This document shows positions 1 through 8,951 of a DNA stretch of 64,000 nucleotides, piece by piece; within the stretch, counting starts at the first letter, position 1, and the number at the start of each line of letters is the position of its first letter. The notes under the pieces were generated by a model, which was not told where the DNA came from, made no database searches, and saw only the letters and a list, made by a program, of their open reading frames with translations. Origin of the DNA: Neorhizobium sp. NCHU2750 (GTDB taxonomy: Bacteria; Pseudomonadota; Alphaproteobacteria; Rhizobiales; Rhizobiaceae). The stretch spans positions 3,286,001-3,350,000 of the forward strand of contig NZ_CP030827.1 in assembly GCF_003597675.1 (NCBI RefSeq). Direction: 5' to 3'. Made by a program: the position numbers and the translations under genes.

Positions 1-393
1 CGCAGTCTCAGTGTCTGCCTGTTTCGTTCCGCTCTGCGCGATCAAGACGGTACCGACGCAGATGAAGGCGATCCCGGCAATCTTCAGCGCCCCCAGTTCC
101 TCCTTGAACAAGAGCCAGGCGCAGATCGCCACGGCCACATAGGCAAGGCTCAGGAACGGATAGGCATAGGAAAGATCGACCTTGCTCAGCACGTAAAGAT
201 GCGAGGCCATGGAGATCACGAAGGTGGCAAGTCCGGCAAAGACCCAAGGGTTGAAGACGATCTGGAACATCCGCTGGATGAACGTGTCGGCCGAAATGCT
301 GATCGAGCCGAGCGACATCATGCCCTGCTTCAGCAGCAACTGTGCGGCCGCGTTGGTCATGACCGTGAAAAGGATGAACGGAATATACTTCAT
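1..393 (-). CDS. Small EamA/DMT-type membrane transporter, 3' end cut by window edge
   Basis: 131 codons are readable from an ATG at 393 and the frame is still open at base 1, so the C-terminus lies outside the window. The protein has four hydrophobic segments separated by short loops (for example MKYIPFILFTVMTNAAAQLLL at the start and IAGIAFICVGTVLIA near the end), which fits the four-helix SMR/EamA half-transporter fold such as ArnE/ArnF. These flip or export small molecules, including undecaprenyl-linked sugars. Its ATG overlaps the stop of the upstream DprE1-like gene by 4 bases (ATGA), so the two are translationally coupled. That context suggests a role in moving the polyprenyl-sugar made by the neighbours across the inner membrane; this is inference. 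Confidence 0.8.
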   Translation of the reverse strand, partial: MKYIPFILFTVMTNAAAQLLLKQGMMSLGSISISADTFIQRMFQIVFNPWVFAGLATFVISMASHLYVLSKVDLSYAYPFLSLAYVAVAICAWLLFKEELGALKIAGIAFICVGTVLIAQSGTKQADTETA

Positions 394-1730
394 GATTGTC
401 CCCGTGGGTGGTCCAAGGTGGAAAGCGCCGTCCGGCGCCAGAAATCCGAGCAGAAGCTCGTGTCGCGCAAAGCTTCAAGCCGCGGCCATTCCGGAAACGC
501 CGACGTGAAGACTTCGGCGCTCATCCGCTGATCCTTGTAGGGATTGATCCGGCCGCCGGCCTCAAGCGTCATCCGGTCGAGCCGCTCCATCAGATCGAGC
601 GTCGCACGGCCGTGATTGGGAAAATCCATGGTCAGGGTGTAGCCAGGCCGCGGAAACGACAGGATGCCAGGCGAGCGGACATCGCCGAACCGCTTCAGCA
701 CGGTTAGGAAGGACGACAGCCCCGCCTTACGGCTTGCCTCGAGCATGGCCGGAACGACGGTACGCCCTGCCTCGAACGGAATGACACTCTGGTGCTGATA
801 GAGGCCCGCCGGACCATAAAGCCGGTTCCAGTCCCCCACGCCATCGAGCGGATAGAAGAACTTGCCATAGCCCGCGAGATGCGGCGTGGACTTGCGCTTG
901 TTGGCGCCAAAGTAGGCCGCATTGAACAGGCTGAGGCTCAAGCGGTTGAGTGCCGAAAACGGCAATTCGAAGGGAACGCGCAGCGCAGCGCTTGCCGCCT
1001 CGGTTCGAAAATTGCCGTTGTCGGCATGATTGCCGGTGATCAGCACGCCACGCCCCGCGGAGGAGCCGGATGCGAGCTGGTCCACCCAGGCGACGGAATA
1101 CTCGTTCTCCTCGTCGGCCGCTGCCGCGAGATCGAAATACCCCTCCATGCTCGAAAAGGCGGTAATCTTCTCGTCTATATCGAGCGAGCCGACCTTCATC
1201 AGCCTCAGCCGGGCGGAAAGGATCAGGCCGGTCAGGCCAAGTCCGCCGATCGTTGCCGAATAAAGCTCGGCATTTTCGCCGACGCTGCAGCGATAAACCT
1301 TTCCATCGGACCGCAGCAGGTCGAAGCTTTCGACATGGCAGCCGAAAGTGCCGCGCAGATGATGGTTCTTGCCATGCACGTCGTTGGCGATCGCGCCGCC
1401 GAGCGTCACGAACCGCGTGCCGGGCGTCACCGGCAGGAAAAAGCCGTGCGGTGCGATCTGCGCGATCAGCTCCTCGAGCGAGATCCCCGCCTGTGCCTCG
1501 ACCACAGCGGCTTCGACATCCAGATGCAGGAGTGAACTCTGCTGCCGCATGGCTACCAGTGTGCCTGCATCGTTGTGGCAGCTGTCGCCATAGGATTTGC
1601 CATTGCCGAAAGCCAGGAAACTCGACAGCACGCCTGCACCATCACGCAAGGCGCTCACCGCCTGATCGGCGGTGACCGACTGCCTGAAATGGCGGCTTAC
1701 CCGGCCGAAGCTGTCGAAGCTGGCCTGCAT
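390..1730 (-). CDS. FAD-binding oxidoreductase, DprE1-like (decaprenylphosphoryl-ribose 2-oxidase family)
   Basis: 446 aa. The N-terminal half is a PCMH-type FAD domain with GNGKSYGDS at residues 42-50 and the family hallmark VTLGGAIANDVHGKNHH at 108-124. The C-terminal half has FFYPLDGVGDWNRLYG (291-306) and YKDQR with Lys399, matching the Mycobacterium DprE1 segment that carries catalytic Lys418. DprE1 oxidises the C2 hydroxyl of polyprenyl-phosphoryl-ribose; a reductase (DprE2) then gives the arabinose epimer. The position of the benzothiazinone-reactive Cys387 appears to be Thr367 here (YTLTMDFP). The gene starts one base into the stop of the HAD-UbiA gene, so the three genes form one operon. 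No DprE2-like reductase is in the window; it may lie beyond the left edge. Substrate is inferred, not shown. Confidence 0.85.
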   Translation of the reverse strand: MQASFDSFGRVSRHFRQSVTADQAVSALRDGAGVLSSFLAFGNGKSYGDSCHNDAGTLVAMRQQSSLLHLDVEAAVVEAQAGISLEELIAQIAPHGFFLPVTPGTRFVTLGGAIANDVHGKNHHLRGTFGCHVESFDLLRSDGKVYRCSVGENAELYSATIGGLGLTGLILSARLRLMKVGSLDIDEKITAFSSMEGYFDLAAAADEENEYSVAWVDQLASGSSAGRGVLITGNHADNGNFRTEAASAALRVPFELPFSALNRLSLSLFNAAYFGANKRKSTPHLAGYGKFFYPLDGVGDWNRLYGPAGLYQHQSVIPFEAGRTVVPAMLEASRKAGLSSFLTVLKRFGDVRSPGILSFPRPGYTLTMDFPNHGRATLDLMERLDRMTLEAGGRINPYKDQRMSAEVFTSAFPEWPRLEALRDTSFCSDFWRRTALSTLDHPRGQS

Positions 1731-3181
1731 CAGATGACACTCGCGATGATGAACAGCACGGCACCGGCCGCGATGAACAGCTGGCTGCGCCAGTCCGTTG
1801 CAATGAACACGACCGGATCGTCATCCATCTCCTTGCGATGAGCGAGGATCCAGATCCGCACGTTGATATAGAGAACCATAGGCACCAGCGGCCAGATAAC
1901 CCAAGGCTGGTGGTAGAGCGCCCGGATATCCGGGGACTGGATATAGAGCGACAGAACCATCGCCGCTGCGAAGGCCGATGCCACGCCGGACTGGGCAACG
2001 ATGTCGATGTCTTCCGGACGATAGCCGCGGCCGGCAATGCGGTCGCCTTCGTCCACCGTCGCATAGCGCAGCTCGACATAGCGCTTCACCAGCGCGAGCG
2101 ACAGGAAGAAGAACAGCCCGAAGGCGATCAGCCAGAAGGACAGCGGCAGGTCGGTCGCCGCCTTGCCGCCCAGAATGCGCAGGCTGTAGAGACCGGCAAG
2201 GCAGATCACGTCTATCAGCAGCATACGCTTGAGCGCCAGCGAATAGGCCGTGGTCACGACCAGATAGAGCACGATTGTCGCGGCAAACTGTAGTGGCAGC
2301 AGCGTGCAGATCGAGGCCGTCGCCACGAGCAACAAGACAGAGATCAGCAGACCGTAGGGAATGGAAATCGCACCGCTGGCAAAAGGCCGGTTGCGCTTTG
2401 TCGGATGCTGCCTGTCTAGAGGCAGATCGAGGATGTCGTTGATGATGTAGATCGCCGATGCCGACATCGAGAAGGCCACCAGGGCCAGCGTCGTATCGAC
2501 AAAAGTTTCCAGCTGGAAGACGGTATGCGCAAGAACCGGCGAGGCGAAGACCAGGAAGTTCTTCAGCCACTGATGCACGCGCAGCATCTTGATATAGGTC
2601 TTGATCGTTGTCGGCTTGCTGTCGAAACGCGTGGATGAATGCGCCTTCTGATAGCGATCGGCGGCAGCATCCGGCGCCACGACGACCGCATCGCGCGCGG
2701 CTTCGAAGACCGCGATATCCGCCCGGTCGTTGCCGGCATAGTCGAAACCCTGCGGCCCGTAGAGCTTGGACAGCAGGGCTGCCTTTTTCTCGGACGCCAG
2801 ATTGGTCTTGTCGTCGGTGTGATAAACGGCGCTGAACAGTCCGAGATGTGCGGCAACCGCCTTGGCGAAAGGCTCTGCCGCAGCCGTAACCAGCACGAGT
2901 TCACGCCCGCGCACGCGCTCGGCCCGCAGATAGGACACAAAGTCTTCCCGGTAAGGCAGATGGCTTGCATCGATCGTCACGCGCCGGGCGATCTCGCTCT
3001 TCAGCCGCGCCTTGCCCGACAGAAGCCAGATGGGCAGAAGAAAGAAGTAAAGCGGATTGACACGGAGAAGTTGGAATACGCTCTCCCAAAGCAGATCGGT
3101 CGAGATCAGCGTACCATCGAGGTCGACTGCCAGGGGTATGTTAACGATGTTCTGCAAGCGTACATTCATTGTCGATGTCAT
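1730..3181 (-). CDS. HAD-UbiA fusion: polyprenyl-phosphate pentosyltransferase family membrane protein
   Basis: 483 aa with two domains. Residues 15-170 are a HAD phosphatase domain: nucleophile motif D20-L-D22-GTL and a later GND motif at 150-152. Residues 195-483 are a polytopic UbiA-type prenyltransferase domain with the Asp-rich motif NDILDLPLD at 248-256 followed by RQHPTKRNRPFASG. The closest characterised relatives I know are the 5-phosphoribose-1-diphosphate:decaprenyl-phosphate transferase (Rv3806c) and NoeC-like proteins of rhizobia; the fused HAD domain would remove the 5-phosphate. With the DprE1-like gene directly downstream, the pair could make polyprenyl-phosphoryl ribose or arabinose as a glycan donor. 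The fold calls are firm; the substrate is inference. Confidence 0.85.
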   Translation of the reverse strand: MTSTMNVRLQNIVNIPLAVDLDGTLISTDLLWESVFQLLRVNPLYFFLLPIWLLSGKARLKSEIARRVTIDASHLPYREDFVSYLRAERVRGRELVLVTAAAEPFAKAVAAHLGLFSAVYHTDDKTNLASEKKAALLSKLYGPQGFDYAGNDRADIAVFEAARDAVVVAPDAAADRYQKAHSSTRFDSKPTTIKTYIKMLRVHQWLKNFLVFASPVLAHTVFQLETFVDTTLALVAFSMSASAIYIINDILDLPLDRQHPTKRNRPFASGAISIPYGLLISVLLLVATASICTLLPLQFAATIVLYLVVTTAYSLALKRMLLIDVICLAGLYSLRILGGKAATDLPLSFWLIAFGLFFFLSLALVKRYVELRYATVDEGDRIAGRGYRPEDIDIVAQSGVASAFAAAMVLSLYIQSPDIRALYHQPWVIWPLVPMVLYINVRIWILAHRKEMDDDPVVFIATDWRSQLFIAAGAVLFIIASVI

Positions 3182-3619
3182 TCCCCTTGCCGCCCCTCGT
3201 CATCCACGCGAACACTATCAGATCTGAACGGGAGAAGGCTCCGCATATTCTCGTGTATCCGAAGCGGAACACACGGATCAGTGAAGTTTCACGCAAGAAA
3301 ACAACCCTAGACTTGTATTTCAACTACGCGAAAAATATGCCGCAAGCACGAACCAGATATTAATGGCGACCGCCATCGCGCCATTTCGTGCCACGTTTTT
3401 GGAAGCAATTCCGTTTAGGGTTTAGAATTTACTCGGACGCGTCACTAACGAAGCGTTACCTTATTCCCGACAATTACTCGGAAAATTGCAGCTTCACTTC
3501 CCAAAAAGTCGCAAAATCGGACAAGTTTACTACAGCAGCGCCAAGCGAAGACACAAATGTTCAAGATCAAGTCATGGTTAAGGCTGCGGCCGCGGGCAGA
3601 AGGCACTTTCACCCGTCTG
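3182..3619. other. Intergenic region upstream of the HAD-UbiA operon
   Basis: About 440 bases without a convincing gene, richer in A and T than the flanks. It lies between the GH10 stop and the HAD-UbiA start, both on the minus strand, so it should contain the operon promoter. Short reading frames here have no homology I recognise and no ribosome binding site. I see no strong palindrome. Confidence 0.5.
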
Positions 3620-4675
3620 TCAGCTACGACCGGCAAACCGGTCTATGACCTGCATCAACGGCTTGACCTTGTAGTTGCGATCGAGCGGCAGGGGCCGATT
3701 GAGGCTGCCATCGTCACGGGTGAAGTACATCGGCACCCACGTGTACTTGTCTGAAATCCCCCAGGTGAGGATAGCGGTCGGCGGCGCCACATCGAAAACC
3801 GCCTGCAGCAGGTCGGTGACGCGACCGGCAATCGCCTCGTCGCGCAATGTTTCATCGGCGGGCAGAAGATTGTCGATCACATCGAGTTCGGTGACAAGAA
3901 CATCGACATCCATGGCCTTAAGTTCGGCAACGAAGGAGGAAACACCTTCCTTGTCTATCTCCAGCTGTCCCTTCAGATGTCCCTGGAAACCGACGGCATG
4001 GACCGGCGCATCGCGGTCGCGCAGGTCCCTGACGACCCGGAGCAAGGCCTCGCGCCTCGCCTTGGACCGTGCATCGACACACTCGATGTCGTATTCGTTG
4101 ATCACCAGCTGGGCCGATGGGTCGGCCGCGGCCGCCCGGCGGAACGCTGTGTCGATATAGGTCTTGCCCATATTGTCGAGCCAGAGGCTTGGACGCAGGT
4201 AATCGGATTTCGTCGGCTTTTCGGCAATCGCCTCGTTGATTACATCCCAGCTCGGAAGCTTCCCCTTATAGTGTCCGACAACGGTGTCGATATGCTTGCC
4301 AAGCGCTTTCTCGGTAGCGCTCTTGCCGCGGATCGACGAAGTCCAGTCGGGCATCGACGCATACCAGATCAGGGTATGCCCGCGCATTTTCATGTCGTTC
4401 TGGTCGGCGAATGCGAGAAGCTTGTCACCCTCGTAAAACTCGAAACGGTCCTCCGACGGTCGCACGGTATCCCATTTGAGACCACCTTCCGGCACAACCA
4501 GATTGCAATGCTCTATAAGCGCCGCGCGATAGTCCGGATCGTCCACCAGCGCATCGCCGCGAACGGCCGAACCATAGGGAATTTTGGTCTGCGGCGCAGC
4601 GCCGGCGGAAGCCATCGGCAGAACAGCCTGGGCGGCAATGGCGAGGCCGCCCTTCATCAAATCACGTCTGCGCAT
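3620..4675 (-). CDS. Tat-exported glycoside hydrolase family 10 (endo-1,4-beta-xylanase-like)
   Basis: 351 aa from the ATG at 4675 (an ATG 14 codons further upstream is in frame, but the twin-arginine signal MRRRDLMKGGLAIAAQA begins here). The mature part is a GH10 TIM barrel: GLKWDTVRP near 65, RGHTLIWY at 98-105, acid/base WDVINEA with Glu148, NEYD near 193, nucleophile VTELDV with Glu263, and TWGISDKYTW at 304-313. GH10 enzymes cleave beta-1,4-xylan-type backbones in the periplasm or outside. Its place beside a polysaccharide ligase/polymerase suggests trimming or release of the cell's own polymer rather than, or as well as, plant xylan; that is inference. It is read divergently from the ligase gene. 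Confidence 0.9.
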   Translation of the reverse strand: MRRRDLMKGGLAIAAQAVLPMASAGAAPQTKIPYGSAVRGDALVDDPDYRAALIEHCNLVVPEGGLKWDTVRPSEDRFEFYEGDKLLAFADQNDMKMRGHTLIWYASMPDWTSSIRGKSATEKALGKHIDTVVGHYKGKLPSWDVINEAIAEKPTKSDYLRPSLWLDNMGKTYIDTAFRRAAAADPSAQLVINEYDIECVDARSKARREALLRVVRDLRDRDAPVHAVGFQGHLKGQLEIDKEGVSSFVAELKAMDVDVLVTELDVIDNLLPADETLRDEAIAGRVTDLLQAVFDVAPPTAILTWGISDKYTWVPMYFTRDDGSLNRPLPLDRNYKVKPLMQVIDRFAGRS

Positions 4676-4865
4676 CCGTCGGGCCTCGCGATGGTCTCTT
4701 TGCAAAACGGCCGGCATCGCCGCCCAGCATTATATACAGGGAAAACTAATCTTCAGGCGTTATGATAATATTACCTGGTCATTGTGGCGGTTCTTCATCG
4801 CCGATTAACCTCTGTCGGGCTCCAGTTGAAGGAAGCGCGGCATATCATCTGCGAGGACGACGTTT

Positions 4866-6206
4866 TTGGCTGTGAAGGAAGCGGCGCAAATTTCCGGCAC
4901 TGGATCGCCGGCTGGCGCGGGCACGGCGCGCGCCACCTGGAATGCCGGCTCGTTCATCCTGCTGCTGATCTTCGGCTATTTCTGGATCGGCATTGCGCCC
5001 TTTGCTCATTACGACGGCAAGGAGGGCCTGCCGACGACGGGCAACCTCCTCAACCAGGTCGTGGTCATCCTGCTGTTCACTTTTTCGATCGCCAATGTCT
5101 GGCGAAGCGACAGCAGAGAGGCGCTCTTTGCGCCGCGCTCCTTGTTGCTCGCTATCATCTGCTGGTTCTGCTTCGTCTCGCTGATCTCCTTCGATCCTGC
5201 CACCGCGCTGCGAAGGATCGTCTACACGCTGCTGGTCTGCGCCTGCGCCAACGCAGCCCTCCTGCTGCCGCGCGATACCCGCGATTTTGCAAGAGTCATC
5301 GCCACCGGCACGATGGCGGTGTTGTTCCTGAGCTATTTCGCCGTCGTCGCCATGCCGGTCGTCGGCATGCACCAGGCGAGCGAAGTGGAAGGAGCGCTCG
5401 CCGGAGACTGGCGTGGCATATTCGGCCACAAGAACGCCGCCGCCGCCGGGATGGTCTATCTCATCATCCTCGGCCTCTACATACGCAAGGCCTATTACCC
5501 CAAGATTGGAACGTTGATCATCCTTCTGGCGGCGATTTTCCTGTTCTTTGCCCGCGGCAAGACATCCACCGGCATGCTGCCGGTCGTGCTGGTGATCGCC
5601 TGGCTGTTCGAGCGCTTCCGGCCATTGCGCGTGCCGCTCACCATCGGCCTTGTCTTTGTCATCAACGTCGTGCTGATCGGGCTTTCGAGCTCGCCCGCCG
5701 CGAGTTCGCTCCTCACCAGCGTCGGCATCGACGCAACCTTTACCGGGCGAAGCTCGATCTGGGCCTTTGCCCTGCAGCGCGTGGCCGAGCATCCCTTTTT
5801 CGGCTACGGCTTCCAGCTCCTCTGGGGCAGCCAGTATCTGCGCAACATCACCACCGAATCCTGGGCCTACCTTGCAGCTCATTCTCACAATTCGTTCCTC
5901 GAAACCTTGCTGAACGGCGGCATTCCGGCGCTTCTTCTCATTCTTGTGTGGCTGTTCGTCCTGCCGCTGCGCGATGCCGGCCGCGCCTTCGCCAGCGAGA
6001 ACGATGTCGTGCTGACCCGCCTCTTCCTGCGCCTGTGGATCTTCTCGATCCTGCTCGCCTGCCTTGAGAACCTGTTCTTCGCCAATAGCGGCCCGCTGTG
6101 GTTCACCATGCTGATTGCCGTCTTCGGCCTCAGGCTTCAGGCCAGGGCCAGCCTCAGGAGAACGGATGAAGGCTCCGTCGGCGCCGCAGGCAGCCACCCC
6201 ACATGA
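4866..6206 (+). CDS. O-antigen ligase / ExoQ-like polysaccharide polymerase, inner-membrane
   Basis: 446 aa, highly hydrophobic with many transmembrane segments. The Wzy/WaaL family signature is visible: a periplasmic loop with GIFGHKNAAAA (about residue 184) and HSHNSFLETLLNGG (about 339), both typical of ExoQ-type proteins that polymerise or ligate lipid-linked oligosaccharides. The start is a TTG at 4866, chosen because GAGGA lies 8 bases upstream; a GTG at 4872 is the alternative. A 483-residue open frame on the opposite strand is only its shadow. It is followed on the same strand by a GT2 glycosyltransferase after 125 bases. Whether it acts as polymerase or ligase cannot be told from sequence. 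Confidence 0.88.
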   Translation: MAVKEAAQISGTGSPAGAGTARATWNAGSFILLLIFGYFWIGIAPFAHYDGKEGLPTTGNLLNQVVVILLFTFSIANVWRSDSREALFAPRSLLLAIICWFCFVSLISFDPATALRRIVYTLLVCACANAALLLPRDTRDFARVIATGTMAVLFLSYFAVVAMPVVGMHQASEVEGALAGDWRGIFGHKNAAAAGMVYLIILGLYIRKAYYPKIGTLIILLAAIFLFFARGKTSTGMLPVVLVIAWLFERFRPLRVPLTIGLVFVINVVLIGLSSSPAASSLLTSVGIDATFTGRSSIWAFALQRVAEHPFFGYGFQLLWGSQYLRNITTESWAYLAAHSHNSFLETLLNGGIPALLLILVWLFVLPLRDAGRAFASENDVVLTRLFLRLWIFSILLACLENLFFANSGPLWFTMLIAVFGLRLQARASLRRTDEGSVGAAGSHPT

Positions 6207-6331
6207 CGTTAACTGAACGGGCAACATGAATTTGTCATCGCTGATACTCTCCCGTATTGAAACCTGATGGAACCCTGTTCTGCCTCTCCTCTTCAAGGGT
6301 GGCGAACGTGAGATAGCACGGAGAGTCCAGC

Positions 6332-7333
6332 GTGCCGGACGACAGCAGGACGTCGGTTGAAGCCGTCATTTGCATCCCGACTTTTCGCCGCCCGGCAGGA
6401 GTGGCGAAGACGCTCAGATCGCTGCTCGCCCAAGAGGGCGACGTCAAGTTTGCAATCGTCGTCGTCGAGAACGATGCCGAAAAGGCGGCCGGTGCCGAGG
6501 CAGCCACAGCCGTGCTTGAAGGCTTTGATGGCCCGTCCTTGGTGACGATCGAGCCGCGGCAGGGCAATTGCCACGCCATCAACCGGGCTTTCACCGAGGC
6601 AAGGGAACGTTTTCCCACGGCAGACTATCTGCTGATGATCGACGATGACGAGATGGCAACGCCGCAATGGCTGTCGCAGATGGTTGCCACGGCACGCCGG
6701 ACCGGTGTGGAGATCGTCGGCGGCCCGGTCATCCGCCAGTTCGACGTGCCCGTGTCGGAGGCGGTGAGCCGGCACAGTCTCTACGGTTTCATCGGCGGCC
6801 CGACCCGCGCGGTGCCGGTCATTCACGGCACCGGCAACTGCCTCATCCGCCGGGATGTATTCTCCCGGCTGGCCGATCCGCTTTTCGACGTCACCTTCAA
6901 TTTCCTCGGCGGCGGCGACATGGATTTCTTCGCCCGCTGCCGCACGGCAGGCTGCCGTTTCTGGTGGTGCGAGGAAGCGGTCATCTACGAAACCGTCGCA
7001 GAGGAGCGCACCAGCGCCAGATGGCTGATGCGCCGCTCGGTGAGGACCGGAAGCATCAATTACGAGATCGACCGCAAGCGCGCCACGTCGTCCCTCGCCG
7101 TCGCGGGGCTTCACGCCAAGAATGTCATCTCGCTGGGGCTGAGCCTGTTCAAGGCGATCGGCATCCTCGCCCGCACGCGGCATCTCCTGCCCGCGACCCA
7201 CCCGCCGCTGATGTCGGTCGGCAGGTTCACCGCAAGCTTCGGCTTTCTCCCCGCGCCTTACAAGGCAAGCCAGATCGCCGCAGTCGAAAACAAGACGACG
7301 CTGCCGGCAAGCGCCCACATTACCAAGCGCTGA
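6332..7333 (+). CDS. Family 2 glycosyltransferase
   Basis: 333 aa from a GTG at 6332 with GGAGAG upstream. GT-A fold: CIPTFRRP near the N-terminus binds the nucleotide, LLMIDDDEM (about 109) supplies the metal-binding DxD, and GGGDMDFFARC (about 190-200) is the ED-like catalytic region. It should add a sugar to the lipid-linked repeat unit on the cytoplasmic face of the inner membrane. The C-terminal region has an amphipathic or membrane-associated stretch (VISLGLSLFKAIGIL). It follows the ligase/polymerase gene on the same strand and converges on the flippase gene. Donor and acceptor are unknown. Confidence 0.87.
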   Translation: MPDDSRTSVEAVICIPTFRRPAGVAKTLRSLLAQEGDVKFAIVVVENDAEKAAGAEAATAVLEGFDGPSLVTIEPRQGNCHAINRAFTEARERFPTADYLLMIDDDEMATPQWLSQMVATARRTGVEIVGGPVIRQFDVPVSEAVSRHSLYGFIGGPTRAVPVIHGTGNCLIRRDVFSRLADPLFDVTFNFLGGGDMDFFARCRTAGCRFWWCEEAVIYETVAEERTSARWLMRRSVRTGSINYEIDRKRATSSLAVAGLHAKNVISLGLSLFKAIGILARTRHLLPATHPPLMSVGRFTASFGFLPAPYKASQIAAVENKTTLPASAHITKR

Positions 7334-7354
7334 CGCCGGGATTTGACACCGGCG
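7334..7354. terminator. Hairpin between convergent GT2 and flippase genes
   Basis: CGCCGG at 7334-7339 pairs with CCGGCG at 7349-7354 across a 9-base loop, immediately after the GT2 stop and 25 bases before the flippase stop. There is no U-run, so it is at best a weak, bidirectional or Rho-assisted terminator. Confidence 0.4.
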
Positions 7355-7378
7355 GTTCCCAGGCATGCCGCAAAAGTT

Positions 7379-8704
7379 TCAGGCGGCGCGTGGATCGCTT
7401 GGTTCGGCGCGATCGTCGACATCGGTCGGCGGCGTTTCCGCCATGACCGCCTTCTGTGCCGCAAACAGCGCCTGCCAACCGAGAACCGCGATGAGGATTT
7501 CGATCCCATAGGTCGCAACGACGACGCCGGTAACGCTTGCATAATAGGCGGCAGCAGCCACCAGCACCGCTCCAACGATGTTGGAGAGGTTGAGTATCCT
7601 TGCCCGGATGCTCTGCAGGCTCGAGGCACCGAGCGCCTCGAAGGCCGTCGCACTCACCGCAATCGGAATGACCGCCCAGCAGAGCGAACGGGTGATCCAT
7701 GACAGCGACACATATTCATGACCGAACAGCATGGGCAGCCAGGGCGTGACGATCCAGACGAACAGGCCGCTGGCAATGCCGATGACGGTCGTCAGAAGCA
7801 GCATCTGCTTGGCCCGGCCGAGAACCGCGGCGATCCCGTTCAAAGCCGCCGCCGCATAGCTTGGATAGACGATCCGGTTGAGCGCTTCGACAGCCATGTA
7901 GGAGGCTTCCGTCAGCCGCCGCGCGATCGAATAGCTGCCGACGATCTCGGAGCCCGCGACCGCGCTCAGGACCAGAATATCGGCATTGCTGCGCCCGGCC
8001 TTGAAGAAGAACTGGCTGGCGAACATGATGCCGATCGGCACTTCTTCGCGGACGATCCGGAATTTCGGGCGCCCCAGCCGGCGGATCGCCACAAGCGCCA
8101 CGGCCGCGACGATCGCATGCGCGGCAAAATTCCACACCGCCCATTCCGCCACGGTGGTGATGTTGAACACCAGGCAACTGACGACGGCCGCCGCCATGCG
8201 CAGGATGGCGAACAGGAATTCGATCCGGTTGGCGACGGAAAAGCGCGAATGCGCAATATAGCTGTTGGTCGCAAGCCAGATGATCTTCAATAGGACGATG
8301 TTGGTGATGAGGATCAGCGCCGTGGCGAACAGCGTCGTGAAGAGCTGCTCGGACACCGGATAAAGGACCGGAATGGCGATCATGCCGACGACGACAAGGA
8401 CTGCGCCGGACACAAGGTTGAGAATATGCACATGGCCGAGCATGTCGGGATAGAAGCCGGGCTCCTGCGCCACCCGCCGCACCAGCGATTCCTGCGATCC
8501 GAGCCCGCAGATCTGAATGCCGATATTGGTCAGCGCCGTGATCGTCGCATTGAGCGCGAATTGTTCATGACCAAGATGGCGGGCGAGAAGGCCGAAGGTC
8601 AACAGCAGCGCGACACTGGAGGCAAGCAGGGCCCCGCTCGATCCTATATAGGAGCCGAGATGGCGGGCGAACTGCCGAAACTCTTGGCCAGACCTCAATT
8701 GCAC
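7379..8704 (-). CDS. Wzx-like polysaccharide flippase (MOP superfamily)
   Basis: About 441 aa if started at the GTG at 8704, which has GGAGAGAG just upstream; a longer frame reaches 8803 but its first 33 residues are polar and lack a ribosome site. A TTG at 8698 is another option. The protein is a run of about a dozen hydrophobic helices beginning FARHLGSYIGSSGALLASS, with the usual charged helix-3 region and the motif FFFKAGRSNADILVLS near the middle, typical of oligosaccharide flippases. It would move undecaprenyl-linked repeat units to the periplasm for the neighbouring polymerase. The C-terminus is an acidic soluble tail. Read divergently from the DUF6492 gene. Confidence 0.83.
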   Translation of the reverse strand: MQLRSGQEFRQFARHLGSYIGSSGALLASSVALLLTFGLLARHLGHEQFALNATITALTNIGIQICGLGSQESLVRRVAQEPGFYPDMLGHVHILNLVSGAVLVVVGMIAIPVLYPVSEQLFTTLFATALILITNIVLLKIIWLATNSYIAHSRFSVANRIEFLFAILRMAAAVVSCLVFNITTVAEWAVWNFAAHAIVAAVALVAIRRLGRPKFRIVREEVPIGIMFASQFFFKAGRSNADILVLSAVAGSEIVGSYSIARRLTEASYMAVEALNRIVYPSYAAAALNGIAAVLGRAKQMLLLTTVIGIASGLFVWIVTPWLPMLFGHEYVSLSWITRSLCWAVIPIAVSATAFEALGASSLQSIRARILNLSNIVGAVLVAAAAYYASVTGVVVATYGIEILIAVLGWQALFAAQKAVMAETPPTDVDDRAEPSDPRAA

Positions 8705-8951
8705 TTGCTCTCTCCAAAGGGGCCTTCGCGTATCGCTCTCCGCACTGCCTCCGCAGGTGGCACGTCTGGAGAACAATATACGGGCATCATGCCCGCTGAG
8801 CATCGTTTATACGCAGTGAGTGGAAATCGCCACGACTATGCCATAACGGGATTAACGTAGCCTTAGATCGTTGCTTGGCAGTCTTGCGATCGGTCTTTGC
8901 ATCAGACCATGAACCATATCAGAGATCAGCGAAACCGGAGCCACAAACCGC

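Noticed and set aside
4845..6296. 483-residue minus-strand frame opposite the O-antigen ligase
   Set aside because: Composition is Gln/Glu/Gly/Arg-rich nonsense with no domain; the plus strand encodes a clear membrane protein with family motifs.
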